Source of the DNA: JANPBY01 sp031430645
GTDB lineage: Bacteria > Actinomycetota > Actinomycetes > DATJPE01
Direction: 5' to 3'
Length of the DNA: 60,755 nt
Assembly: GCA_031430645.1 (NCBI GenBank)
Contig: JANPBY010000190.1
Span: 1-60,755 of the forward strand
Part shown: in pieces, positions 25,582 to 33,631 of the stretch
Numbering within the stretch: the stretch's first letter is position 1
Layout: every line of letters starts with the position of its first letter
The notes under the pieces: generated by a model
Told to the model about the DNA's origin: nothing
What the model saw: the letters and a program-made list of their open reading frames with translations, nothing else
Databases searched by the model: none
Position numbers and translations under genes: made by a program

Positions 25582-26550
25582 CTAGGACAACCCCTTGCTC
25601 TTCAGGAAGGCCGCCGCGACCTCGTCCGGGTCCATCCGGTCGATGTCGACCTGCTTGTTCATGGCCACCAGGTCCTCGGTGGTGAGAACCGCGGACAGTG
25701 CGTTCAGCGCTGCCGTCAGGGCGTCGGACACGGCTGCGGTGTTGACGGCCGGCACGACGTTGTCGGCCGCTTGGAGCGCCTTGTCGTCGGTGAGAACCTG
25801 AAGCCCTAGGGCCTCGATGCCGCCGTCGGAGGAGAACACCAGGCCCACCTGGACATCGCCGTCGGCGATGGCCTGCTTGGTGAGCGGGCCACCGGCATCA
25901 AGAGCTTCGAATCCCGTGACCGTGATGCCGTAGGTCTTCTCCAGGCCCGGCTGGCAAAACGGCCGACTCGGGCATTCCGGGGGACCGCCGAGGACCAGAT
26001 CACCCTTGTATGCCGCGAGGTCTGAGAGCGTCGTGAGGTTGTTTGTGGTGGCGAACTCCTTGGTCACGGCGAAGGCGTTCTGGTCGGTCGCATTGGACGG
26101 GGTGAGCAACGTGATGCCCACACCGTTGGCCAGAATCTGCCCCGCAGCCAACGTTGCTGCCACGTCACCGGAGGCCGGCGTTTCGGCATCAGGGCCGTTG
26201 GCCTTGCCGTTGAGGAACGTGGTGAAGGTCGAGAGGTACTCGGGGACCACGTCGACCCCCTTGTCCGCTGAGCCAGCCTCAAGAGCCGGCTGGGTGAGCT
26301 CGCGGTTGCCGACGACGGTGACGGTCGGCTCGTAGCCGGCCTTCTCGAGCACCCCGGAGTAGAGGTAGGCCAAGATCTTGCTCTCACCAAAGTCGAAGGC
26401 GCCGATGCTGACCGGGCCGAGTGACGCCGCCGGGGGGCTTGTGGATGTGCCGGGTTCTGCGGAACTCCCGCCAGAACCGCCGCAGGCCGCGAGCGTCAAT
26501 GCTGCGACTGCGAGTCCGCCGATGAGGGTGGCCTTGCGTGGGATCCGCAT
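25582..26550 (-). CDS. OpuC/ProX-type substrate-binding lipoprotein of an ABC importer
   Basis: Predicted to capture glycine betaine, choline, carnitine or a related quaternary amine outside the membrane. The 322-residue product has a lipoprotein signal with lipobox LAAC (about 17-20). The family segments IGAFDFGESKILAYLYSGVLE and DVVPEYLSTFTTFL follow, the first best read as GAFDFGESKILAYLY. ATG 26550 starts the signal peptide. It follows the permease genes after a 129-base spacer that is predicted to be highly structured. Confidence 0.9.
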   Translation of the reverse strand: MRIPRKATLIGGLAVAALTLAACGGSGGSSAEPGTSTSPPAASLGPVSIGAFDFGESKILAYLYSGVLEKAGYEPTVTVVGNRELTQPALEAGSADKGVDVVPEYLSTFTTFLNGKANGPDAETPASGDVAATLAAGQILANGVGITLLTPSNATDQNAFAVTKEFATTNNLTTLSDLAAYKGDLVLGGPPECPSRPFCQPGLEKTYGITVTGFEALDAGGPLTKQAIADGDVQVGLVFSSDGGIEALGLQVLTDDKALQAADNVVPAVNTAAVSDALTAALNALSAVLTTEDLVAMNKQVDIDRMDPDEVAAAFLKSKGLS

Positions 26551-26573
26551 GAGTGCGCCCGCCTTCTGTGTCC

Positions 26574-26657
26574 CCTGCGAATTTCGCAGGCGTGTCCGGT
26601 GGGGCACCAGGACGCGGTCCGGCTCCCCTCTACGCCCCTACCCCAGCACGGACCCCC
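26574..26657 (-). promoter_or_regulatory. Structured leader before the binding-protein gene
   Basis: Three stems can form in the minus-strand RNA. Stem 1 pairs 26649-26654 with 26616-26621. Stem 2 pairs 26605-26613 with 26594-26601, with one bulge and a 3-base loop. Stem 3 is a perfect 8-bp stem with a 1-base centre, 26574-26590. The loop of stem 1 and flanking bases carry four G-runs (about 26622-26660) that could form a G-quadruplex. Stem 3 ends 24 bases before ATG 26550. Possible roles are mRNA processing, attenuation, a ligand-binding leader, or a DNA operator. Confidence 0.45.
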
Positions 26658-26679
26658 GCCAGTCGCAAGCCGACGAGGA

Positions 26680-27399
26680 TCACCGAGTGGTGACGTGTCC
26701 GACTTCCGTCGCCTCGACGGCCCCCGGCATCAGGTGGACATGCACGCCGCGCGCTGTGGGGTCGAGTCGTCGTTGTAGGGCCCGCAGCCCGCGCTCCAGA
26801 GCGATGCACAGGGCCGCGACGAGCACCGTGCCGCCATAGAGCATGGAGTAGTCCTGCAGCGCGAACCCATCGACGATGTAGCGCCCCAAACCACCGCCCG
26901 CGACCAGCGCGGCCAGGGTCGCCGTCGCCACGGTCTGGACGGTCGAGGTGGCCAGGCCAGCGAACAACAAGGGGCGCGCGAGGGGCAGCTCGACCCGACG
27001 CAGTTGCTGCGCGCCGGTCATCCCCATCCCTCGCGCGGCATCCTTGATGTCAGCATCGACCTCGCGGAGCCCGACGTAGGTGTTGGTCAGGATGGGCGGG
27101 ATGGCGAACAACGCCAGGGCAAGAATTGCCGCGAGATCCCCCACACCGACCGGCTTCCAGGAAGCGAAGATGATGAGGACCCCGAAGGTGGGGATCGCTC
27201 GCCCGGCATTGCCCACGTTGATCGCCAGGAATCCCCCCCGACCCCGATGTCCGAGCCAGATCCCCAGGGGGAGCGCCACAATGCAGGCCAGCGCGAGGGC
27301 CAGGCCCGAGATCACCAGGTGCTGGACCAGCCGGGTCGGAATGCCGTCGGGTCCATGCCAGTTCGCGGGGTCGGTGAGCCACTGCCAGGTGCCGCCCAT
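26680..27399 (-). CDS. OpuC-type ABC permease, second subunit
   Basis: The 239-residue inner-membrane protein has about six helices. It carries the ABC cytoplasmic loop around DIKDAARGMGMTGAQQLRRVELPLA. ATG 27399 (MGGTWQW) shares one base with the upstream permease stop (TGATG) and is preferred over an upstream in-frame start. It pairs with the other permease as a heterodimer. Confidence 0.9.
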   Translation of the reverse strand: MGGTWQWLTDPANWHGPDGIPTRLVQHLVISGLALALACIVALPLGIWLGHRGRGGFLAINVGNAGRAIPTFGVLIIFASWKPVGVGDLAAILALALFAIPPILTNTYVGLREVDADIKDAARGMGMTGAQQLRRVELPLARPLLFAGLATSTVQTVATATLAALVAGGGLGRYIVDGFALQDYSMLYGGTVLVAALCIALERGLRALQRRLDPTARGVHVHLMPGAVEATEVGHVTTR

Positions 27400-28145
27400 C
27401 AGCGCCGCGCCCCCCGCCACGTCCAAGGTGTGAGCAACCGTTGCAGGCCAACAAGAATCAGCTCCGCCGTGACTGCCAGCACGACGCAGGCGACGACTCC
27501 GGTCATGATCTCGGCGTGATAGAAGTTGCTGCGAAAGCCCCCGAGGATCAGGTCACCGAAGCCGCCGTGACCCACGATCGACCCGATGGTCACCAGGCCG
27601 ATCGTCGAAACGGTGGCCACCCGAATCCCGGCCATCACGGTGGGCAAGGCCAGGGGCAGCTCCACGCGGAACAACATCCGAGTGGAGCCGTAGCCCATGC
27701 CGCGCGCGGCGTCGCGTACGTCGTTGTCGACCCCGTCGAGACCCTCGATCAGGTTGCGAAGCACGATCAGCAGCGCATACATCGTGAGGGCCACCGCGAC
27801 GGTCTTCAGGCTCAGTCCGAAGACTGGCCACAGCGCCGCGATCAGGGCCAGCGCCGGGATCGTGTAGAGGGCACCGGTGAAGCTGAGGAGGGGGCCTTGC
27901 AGACGACGCCAGCGGCGAGCCATCAGGGCCAGCGGAAAGGCAATGGCCACGGCAGCCAGAACCGAGACGACCGTGAGAATCACGTGCTCCTTGCCCGCGA
28001 GGGCGAGCTCGTCCAGGTGATTGACCACATAGGTCCACGAGAACCAAGGGTTGGGGGGGCCATCCGCGGTGAGACCGGGCAGGATCGACGTCAGGGCCGA
28101 CCCGCCGGGTCCGGCCTGACCAAGAGCTCCCGACACAAAGGTCAC
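27399..28145 (-). CDS. OpuC-type ABC permease, first subunit
   Basis: The 248-residue protein has an N-terminal extracellular stretch. About six membrane helices follow, and the ATPase-contact loop DVRDAARGMGYGSTRMLFRV. GTG 28145 lies 6 bases after TAGGTT (28152-28157) and has no Shine-Dalgarno sequence, which suggests a leaderless mRNA. It faces the ATPase gene, whose start is only 2 bases away on the other strand. Confidence 0.9.
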   Translation of the reverse strand: MTFVSGALGQAGPGGSALTSILPGLTADGPPNPWFSWTYVVNHLDELALAGKEHVILTVVSVLAAVAIAFPLALMARRWRRLQGPLLSFTGALYTIPALALIAALWPVFGLSLKTVAVALTMYALLIVLRNLIEGLDGVDNDVRDAARGMGYGSTRMLFRVELPLALPTVMAGIRVATVSTIGLVTIGSIVGHGGFGDLILGGFRSNFYHAEIMTGVVACVVLAVTAELILVGLQRLLTPWTWRGARR

Positions 28146-28147
28146 TC

Positions 28148-29371
28148 GTGGAACCTAACCACTCATCGACCTCCGACGCGCTGGCCGCCGATGAGGTGGG
28201 GGCTGGCGATCCGATGATCGGCCTCAAACGGGTGACCAAGTCCTATCCCGACGGCACTGTGGCGGTGGCCGAATTGTCGCTGGACGTCGCCGCTGGCGAG
28301 CTGTGCGTCCTCGTGGGCCCGTCCGGGTGCGGCAAGACCACGACGATGCGGATGATCAACCGGCTGATCGAGCCGACCACTGGCCAGATCTTCATCGACG
28401 GGCGCGATGTCACCCACAGCGACCCGGTGCAGGTACGGCGCGGGATCGGCTACGTCATCCAGCAGGTGGGGCTGTTTCCCCACCAGACCATCGAGCAGAA
28501 CGTCGCCACCGTGCCGCACCTGCTCGGCTGGTCCAAGGACCGACGACGGGCGCGAGTCAGCGAACTGCTGGAGCTCGTCGGCCTCGACCCAGCGACGTAC
28601 GCCTCGCGCTATCCACACCAACTCTCGGGCGGCCAGCGTCAGCGCGTAGGGGTCGCCCGCGCACTAGCTGCGGACCCACCGGTCCTGCTCATGGACGAAC
28701 CGTTCGGAGCAGTGGACCCGATCGCCCGTGAGCGCCTCCAGATGGAGTTCCTTCGCCTGCAAGCCGAGCTGCACAAGACCGTGGTGTTCGTAACCCACGA
28801 CGTCGAGGAGGCCGTGCGGCTCGGCGACCGGATCGCCGTGCTGCGTCAAGGGGGCCACCTCGAGCAGTACGACACGCCGGCAACCGTCTTGGGGGCGCCG
28901 GCGACGGACTTCGTCGCTGACTTCGTCGGAGCCGATCGAGGGCTGAAACGGTTGGGCGTCACGGCGATCGCGGACGAGGACCTCGAGCACCCCCCGGTTC
29001 TCCACCTCGACGACCGGTTGGCGTTTGCCTCCGCCCGGTTGCATGCGGTGGGGGCGCGGGCCGCCGTCGTCCTAGACGACGAGGACCACCTCCATGGGTG
29101 GGTCGGGATCGACCGGTTGGCAGGACAAGGAACCGTCGCTGACCGGGCGCGGCGCCTCGAAGCCTGGGTCCCCAGAGAGGCTTCGCTCAAGCAGGCGTTT
29201 GCCCAGATGCTGCAACATGACGCCGGGTGGGTGGCCGTGCTTGACGGCGACCGGCTGCTCGGTGTTCTCACCCCGGCCGGGCTGCACCACGCGCTGCGCA
29301 GGTCGGTCGAGGCCGACGTGCAAAACCGTGACCCAGGTGAGGTTTCCATCGAGACTGCACCGCATGCCTGA
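28148..29371 (+). CDS. OpuC-type ABC ATPase with tandem CBS domains
   Basis: Energises the importer. The 407-residue protein has Walker A GPSGCGKTT, signature LSGGQRQRVGVARAL and Walker B VLLMDEPFGA. Two C-terminal CBS domains (about 285-395) in such transporters sense ionic strength or nucleotides. GTG 28148 has AAAGG 6 bases upstream. ATG 28214 (MIGLKRV) is the likely alternative, where homology begins. The 3' end overlaps the M20 gene by 8 bases. Confidence 0.93.
   Translation: MEPNHSSTSDALAADEVGAGDPMIGLKRVTKSYPDGTVAVAELSLDVAAGELCVLVGPSGCGKTTTMRMINRLIEPTTGQIFIDGRDVTHSDPVQVRRGIGYVIQQVGLFPHQTIEQNVATVPHLLGWSKDRRRARVSELLELVGLDPATYASRYPHQLSGGQRQRVGVARALAADPPVLLMDEPFGAVDPIARERLQMEFLRLQAELHKTVVFVTHDVEEAVRLGDRIAVLRQGGHLEQYDTPATVLGAPATDFVADFVGADRGLKRLGVTAIADEDLEHPPVLHLDDRLAFASARLHAVGARAAVVLDDEDHLHGWVGIDRLAGQGTVADRARRLEAWVPREASLKQAFAQMLQHDAGWVAVLDGDRLLGVLTPAGLHHALRRSVEADVQNRDPGEVSIETAPHA
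28152..28157 (-). promoter_or_regulatory. Candidate leaderless promoter (-10) of the OpuC permease-binding protein unit
   Basis: Minus-strand TAGGTT is followed by 6 bases and GTG 28145. The element lies inside the first codons of the divergent ATPase gene. Confidence 0.4.
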
Positions 29372-30542
29372 TTCCAACCCGGCTACGGCACTGGCGCCGA
29401 CCGCTCAAGAACTCGCAATCGTCCGTCGCCTGGTCGGGGCCGTCGAAACCGAACTGCTCGAGCTCTCTCGTGCCCTCTACAACGATCCGGAATTGGCCTA
29501 CGCGGAGCATCGTTCCGCCGAGCTCTGCGCTCAGCTCCTCGAGAGCCATGGGCTGGTCGTGGAGCGTGGGGCGTACGGCCTCCCGACAGCGTTCGCAGCC
29601 CGGGCCGGCACCACTGGACCGCATGTCGTGATCTGCGCTGAGTACGACGCCCTGCCCGAAGTGGGACATGCCTGCGGTCACAACGTCATCGCGGCTTCAG
29701 CGGTCGGCGCGGGAATCGCGCTCGCTGCCCTCGCCGATGACATCGGGCTCCGGATCACCGTCCTCGGAACTCCGGCTGAAGAAGTGGGCGGCGGCAAGGT
29801 CGACCTGATTGAGGCGGGTGCGCTCGAGGGCGTCGACGCCGCGATGATGGTGCACCCCTCGCCCTTCGACGACTACGCACCTCGCGGGCTGGCCATCGAG
29901 GAATGGCGAGTCGTCGTACGCGGCCGTACGTCGCACGCGAGCGCCGCGCCCGAACTGGGACGCAACGCACTCGACGGTCTGGTGCTCGGCTACACCTCAA
30001 TCGGATTGCTGCGTCAGCATTTTCGGCCTCTCCAGCAGGTCCACGGGATCATCACGCACGGCGGAGCTGCGCCCAACATCGTCCCCGACCTGGTCGAAGC
30101 GTCGTACTACCTCCGCGCTGTCGACGCCGCCGACCTCGAGGATCTGCGCGGCCGATTCAGGGCTTGCCTCGAGGGGGCTGCTCACGCCAGCGGAACGACA
30201 GTGGAGATCACCCAGGTCGGTCACGCTTACGAGCCCATCAGCGCCCATCAGGGCCTGGCAGCAGCCTTTACGGCAGCCTGCGCGGCGCTTGGCCGGCCGT
30301 ACACCCCAGACCCCCAGGACGGCCTCGGTGGCTCGACCGACTTCGGGAACGTGAGCCAGCTCGTTCCCGGCCTGCACGCCGACCTCGCCGTCCACTCGTG
30401 GCCCACCGTCAACCACCAGATCGAGTTCGCCGACCATTGCGTCACCGAGGCCGGAGACCGTGCCCTGCTCGACGGAGCCATGGCGATGACCCTGACCGCG
30501 CTGAGGATCGCCGCCAACCCCACCCTCCTCACGCGCCGCTAA
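29364..30542 (+). CDS. M20-family amidohydrolase (AbgB/PM20D2-like)
   Basis: Metal-dependent hydrolase of an amide or dipeptide, 392 residues. The metal-binding segments are EYDALPEVGHACGHN and GTPAEEVGGGKVDL; GSTDFGNVSQ and the inserted dimerisation domain (about 185-300) also fit. It resembles p-aminobenzoyl-glutamate hydrolase and the PM20D2 dipeptidase branch. ATG 29364 overlaps the ABC ATPase end by 8 bases. The product is therefore probably made with the importer and may process what is imported. Confidence 0.88.
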   Translation: MPDSNPATALAPTAQELAIVRRLVGAVETELLELSRALYNDPELAYAEHRSAELCAQLLESHGLVVERGAYGLPTAFAARAGTTGPHVVICAEYDALPEVGHACGHNVIAASAVGAGIALAALADDIGLRITVLGTPAEEVGGGKVDLIEAGALEGVDAAMMVHPSPFDDYAPRGLAIEEWRVVVRGRTSHASAAPELGRNALDGLVLGYTSIGLLRQHFRPLQQVHGIITHGGAAPNIVPDLVEASYYLRAVDAADLEDLRGRFRACLEGAAHASGTTVEITQVGHAYEPISAHQGLAAAFTAACAALGRPYTPDPQDGLGGSTDFGNVSQLVPGLHADLAVHSWPTVNHQIEFADHCVTEAGDRALLDGAMAMTLTALRIAANPTLLTRR

Positions 30543-30549
30543 CCAAGCA

Positions 30550-30686
30550 GCGCGGAGTCTGGGGCCTCGCCGTGGCCGGAGCGCGGAGTCTGGGGGTTGG
30601 GGGGCCGGGCGTGGATGGGGCTGGCGGGAGGCCGAGCGAAGCGAGGCCGGATGGCTGCCCGGCCCCCCAACCCCCAGACGCAGCGC
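30550..30686. repeat. Large inverted repeat with internal direct repeat
   Basis: Arms 30581-30610 and 30657-30686 match at 28 of 30 positions around a 46-base loop. The 15 bases at 30550-30564 recur at 30581-30595. The loop contains GGCCGAGCGAAGCGAGGCC, a type of sequence common between genes in actinobacteria. Placed between two convergent genes, it may act as a terminator or be a REP-like element. Confidence 0.75.
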
Positions 30687-30702
30687 GCCCGCGGCGCCTC
30701 GA

Positions 30703-31170
30703 TCAGGAGGTGGCGTGGGCCTCGTCGATGTCCTCCGGGAGTCGGAGGACTCGTTCGAGGAGGAGCGCGCCCATGACGACGACCACGGCCCCCAGCACGC
30801 ACAACACGCAACGAAGTACGACCTCCTTGCGGTAGTCGGTCGTCAGGTCGCCGACCAGGAACAACGCATAGCCGGAATACCCACCAGCCACCACCGCCCC
30901 TACGCGCGACGCGGCCACCCCGAGAGCAGCAAGCCGCGCCCCTACCAACGGAGGCAGCGGCTTGGTCCCCTCCTTGCCCTCAAGTCGAGCCCGGGTTCGG
31001 ATGGCCGTATAGATGAGCGCCGCACCGGCGGCCGCGAGGACCAGTGCGGCAGACCACGGAACACTGGCCACCTCACCTCGTGCGAGGTACACCAGCCGCG
31101 CCACGAGCCAACCAAAAACCCCACCCACGGCAGCCCAGGCGACCAGGGTGCGCCACCCAGTCGCCGTCAC
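30703..31170 (-). CDS. DUF3180 membrane protein
   Basis: The 155-residue protein has four predicted membrane helices (about 8-27, 38-60, 79-103 and 115-142) and a short acidic C-terminus. The family is found at the end of actinobacterial fol clusters; function unknown. GTG 31170 overlaps the folK stop by 4 bases (GTGA). Confidence 0.8.
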   Translation of the reverse strand: MTATGWRTLVAWAAVGGVFGWLVARLVYLARGEVASVPWSAALVLAAAGAALIYTAIRTRARLEGKEGTKPLPPLVGARLAALGVAASRVGAVVAGGYSGYALFLVGDLTTDYRKEVVLRCVLCVLGAVVVVMGALLLERVLRLPEDIDEAHATS

Positions 31171-31724
31171 TCCTGATCCTCCGCGAACGGCTGCCTTACC
31201 GACAGCACCAACCGATGGAGCCGCACATCGACGAGAGCCGAGGCCGGTAAAGCCTCGAGCAGGTCCAGCACCCGGCCGCGTCCCGCAACCACGAAGGCCG
31301 GGTCGACCTGAGCCCAAGGCACGAGCACGAAGCCTCGCTCATGAGCCCGAGGATGCGGCACGGAAAGGGTCGGGTCATCCCAGACCTCTGAGCCCACCGC
31401 GAGGACGTCAACATCGAGAGTGCGCGGACCCCAGCGTTCGACCCGCACGCGCCCGAGCCTCGCCTCGACATCCAAGGCCGCATCGAGCAACGCGCGCGCA
31501 GTCAGGCTGGTCTCGATCACCAGCACAGCGTTGAGATAGGCGCCCTGCTCAGGGCCACCGACGGCACCGGTCTCGAAGACCGAAGAGATGGCCAGCAACC
31601 GCAGACCGGCTACACCGCCGAGCTCGGCGACGGCCGAAGCGAGGGTCGCCTCGCGGTCCCCCAGGTTGGAACCGAGGGCGAGCGCGCCGCGGCGTACGGC
31701 TGCCGGCTGCGGCTCCGGGCTCAC
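31167..31724 (-). CDS. folK: HPPK, 6-hydroxymethyl-dihydropterin pyrophosphokinase
   Basis: Pyrophosphorylates the pterin before FolP. The 185-residue protein begins ALALGSNLGDRE and has ERWGPRTLDVDVL and VPHPRAHERGFVLVP, the family's pterin/ATP signatures. GTG 31724 overlaps folB by 4 bases. It lies within folE-folP-folB-folK. Confidence 0.93.
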   Translation of the reverse strand: MSPEPQPAAVRRGALALGSNLGDREATLASAVAELGGVAGLRLLAISSVFETGAVGGPEQGAYLNAVLVIETSLTARALLDAALDVEARLGRVRVERWGPRTLDVDVLAVGSEVWDDPTLSVPHPRAHERGFVLVPWAQVDPAFVVAGRGRVLDLLEALPASALVDVRLHRLVLSVRQPFAEDQE

Positions 31725-32086
31725 GCACGATCCCGGACGACGCGGATCTCGACGTCGTCGAAACCAACGGTCATCGGGGCCTCGGGCTTGTGCACCGTGA
31801 CCTCGACCCGTTCGACTCGTGGATCGACCAAGCAGACATCGGCGATCCGCTGAGCCAGGGTCTCGATGAGGCGCACGGGCTCACCTGCCACGACCTCCAC
31901 GACCCTGGCTCCGATCACGCCATAGTCGACGGTGTCGTCGAGCTCGTCGCTGGCTGCAGCGGGCCTGGTGTCGAAGTGCAGCACGACGTCGACGACGAAG
32001 ATCTGACCGTCCCGGGTCTCGTGTTCGTACCAGCCGTGGCGACCGCGAGCCCGCAGGCCGCGCAGCACCACCCGATCCACGGTCAT
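31721..32086 (-). CDS. folB: Dihydroneopterin aldolase
   Basis: Cleaves dihydroneopterin to hydroxymethyl-dihydropterin. The 121-residue protein has VVLRGLRARGRHGWYEHE near the start and SDELDDTVDYGVI, then the Lys-containing VTVHKPEAPM. ATG 32086 starts 7 bases after the folP stop. Confidence 0.92.
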   Translation of the reverse strand: MTVDRVVLRGLRARGRHGWYEHETRDGQIFVVDVVLHFDTRPAAASDELDDTVDYGVIGARVVEVVAGEPVRLIETLAQRIADVCLVDPRVERVEVTVHKPEAPMTVGFDDVEIRVVRDRA

Positions 32087-32093
32087 CGCGAAC

Positions 32094-32960
32094 TCACCGC
32101 GCGCCCAGCCAGGCAGCGGCAACGCGGACAGCATCCAGGCTGCCCGCGACGTCGTGGACCCGAACGCACCAGACGCCTTTGCGGGCGGCCAGCGCGGACA
32201 GGGCATCAGTTCCAGCGTCTCGGCCCTCGACCGGACGATCGTTGCCAGTGACCGGATCAGCCAACGCATTGCCGAGAAACCGCTTGCGAGAGGCGCCGAT
32301 CAACAGCGGCCGTCCCAAGGCATCCAGCTCATGGAGGTGCGCCAGCAGCGTCCAGTTGTGCGCGGTCTGCTTGGCGAACCCGAGCCCGGGGTCCAGAACT
32401 ACGTGCGACGGATCGAGTCCGGCGGCAACTGCCGCGTCAAGGCGAGCGGAGAGCTCACAGCGGACTTCGCGAACGACGTCGTCATAGACCGCGAGCGACT
32501 CCATCTCGGTGCTCGGCCCCCGCCAGTGCATGGCCACGTAGGGGACGCGGAGACCAGCAACCGTCGGCAGCATGGCTGAGTCCGCCAGCCCGCCGGACAC
32601 GTCGTTGACGAGCACGGCCCCGGCGGCCACGGCCTCGCTAGCGGTCTCGGCCCGCATCGTGTCGATGCTCACGTTGATGCCATCCGCCACCAGCATCTGG
32701 ATCACCGGAAGGACCCGAGCATGCTCAACCTCGAGGGGCACCCGCTCTGCGCCAGGCCGGGTCGACTCGCCACCGACATCCACCAGGTCAGCGCCGGCTG
32801 CAGCCAAAGCGCGACCCTTTGCCACTGCATCGTCCACGGCCAAGAACCGGCCGCCGTCGGAAAACGAGTCCGGGGTCACGTTGAGAACGCCCATCACCAG
32901 CGTGCGACCCAACTGACGCAACTGGTCCGGCAGCCCGGCCGGCTCACGGGGCGATGTCAC
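32094..32960 (-). CDS. folP: Dihydropteroate synthase
   Basis: Condenses the pterin with p-aminobenzoate; the sulfonamide target. The 288-residue TIM barrel has MGVLNVTPDSFSDGG, DVGGESTRPGA and GASRKRFLG, all characteristic loops. It follows folE by 37 bases. Confidence 0.95.
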   Translation of the reverse strand: MTSPREPAGLPDQLRQLGRTLVMGVLNVTPDSFSDGGRFLAVDDAVAKGRALAAAGADLVDVGGESTRPGAERVPLEVEHARVLPVIQMLVADGINVSIDTMRAETASEAVAAGAVLVNDVSGGLADSAMLPTVAGLRVPYVAMHWRGPSTEMESLAVYDDVVREVRCELSARLDAAVAAGLDPSHVVLDPGLGFAKQTAHNWTLLAHLHELDALGRPLLIGASRKRFLGNALADPVTGNDRPVEGRDAGTDALSALAARKGVWCVRVHDVAGSLDAVRVAAAWLGAR

Positions 32961-32997
32961 AAGATCGAGCCTACGGATGCCGGCGAAGTCTCGTGGC

Positions 32998-33618
32998 TCA
33001 ACGCCCGGCCATGATCAGGCTCATGGCCTCGGCGCGAGTCGCCGGGTCCCGGAGCTGTCCCCGAACCGCCGACGTCACGGTCGTGGATCCGGGCTTGCGC
33101 ACTCCCCGCATGGCCATGCAGAGATGCTCGCACTCGAACACGACGATGACGCCTCGCGGTTCAAGCTCAGCCATCATCGCCTCCGCCACCTGAGTTGTGA
33201 GCCGCTCCTGCACCTGAGGCCGCTTGGCGTAGACGTCGACCAGTCGAGCCAGCTTGGACAACCCGGTGATCCGCCCCTCCACGCTGGGGATATAACCCAC
33301 GTGGGCTTTGCCGAAGAACGGCACCAGATGATGCTCACACTGGCTCCACACCTCGATGTCACGGACGAGGACCAGCTCGTCGTGCCCGAGGTCAAAGGTC
33401 GTCGTAAGGACGTCCTTGGGCCCTTGCCTGAGTCCAGCAAAGACCTCGGCATACATCCGGGCGACCCGACTCGGGGTGTCGCGCAGGCCTTCGCGGTCAG
33501 GGTCTTCCCCGACAGCGATGAGCAACTCCCGGATCGCCCGCTCGGCACGCCCATAGTCGAAGTCGGGTACGGAGGCTTCGCGCACCGTCCTCGCGGGCAG
33601 CGTGATGGGGTCGACCAT
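32998..33618 (-). CDS. folE: GTP cyclohydrolase I
   Basis: First step of folate synthesis from GTP. The 206-residue protein carries Zn ligands in SQCEHHLVPF and FECEHLCMAMRG, and the GLSKLARLVDVYAKRPQVQE helix. ATG 33618 is chosen, 13 bases after the ftsH stop. The longer frame upstream is the opposite reading of ftsH's tail. Confidence 0.95.
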   Translation of the reverse strand: MVDPITLPARTVREASVPDFDYGRAERAIRELLIAVGEDPDREGLRDTPSRVARMYAEVFAGLRQGPKDVLTTTFDLGHDELVLVRDIEVWSQCEHHLVPFFGKAHVGYIPSVEGRITGLSKLARLVDVYAKRPQVQERLTTQVAEAMMAELEPRGVIVVFECEHLCMAMRGVRKPGSTTVTSAVRGQLRDPATRAEAMSLIMAGR

Positions 33619-33631
33619 GGGGCTGACGGGC

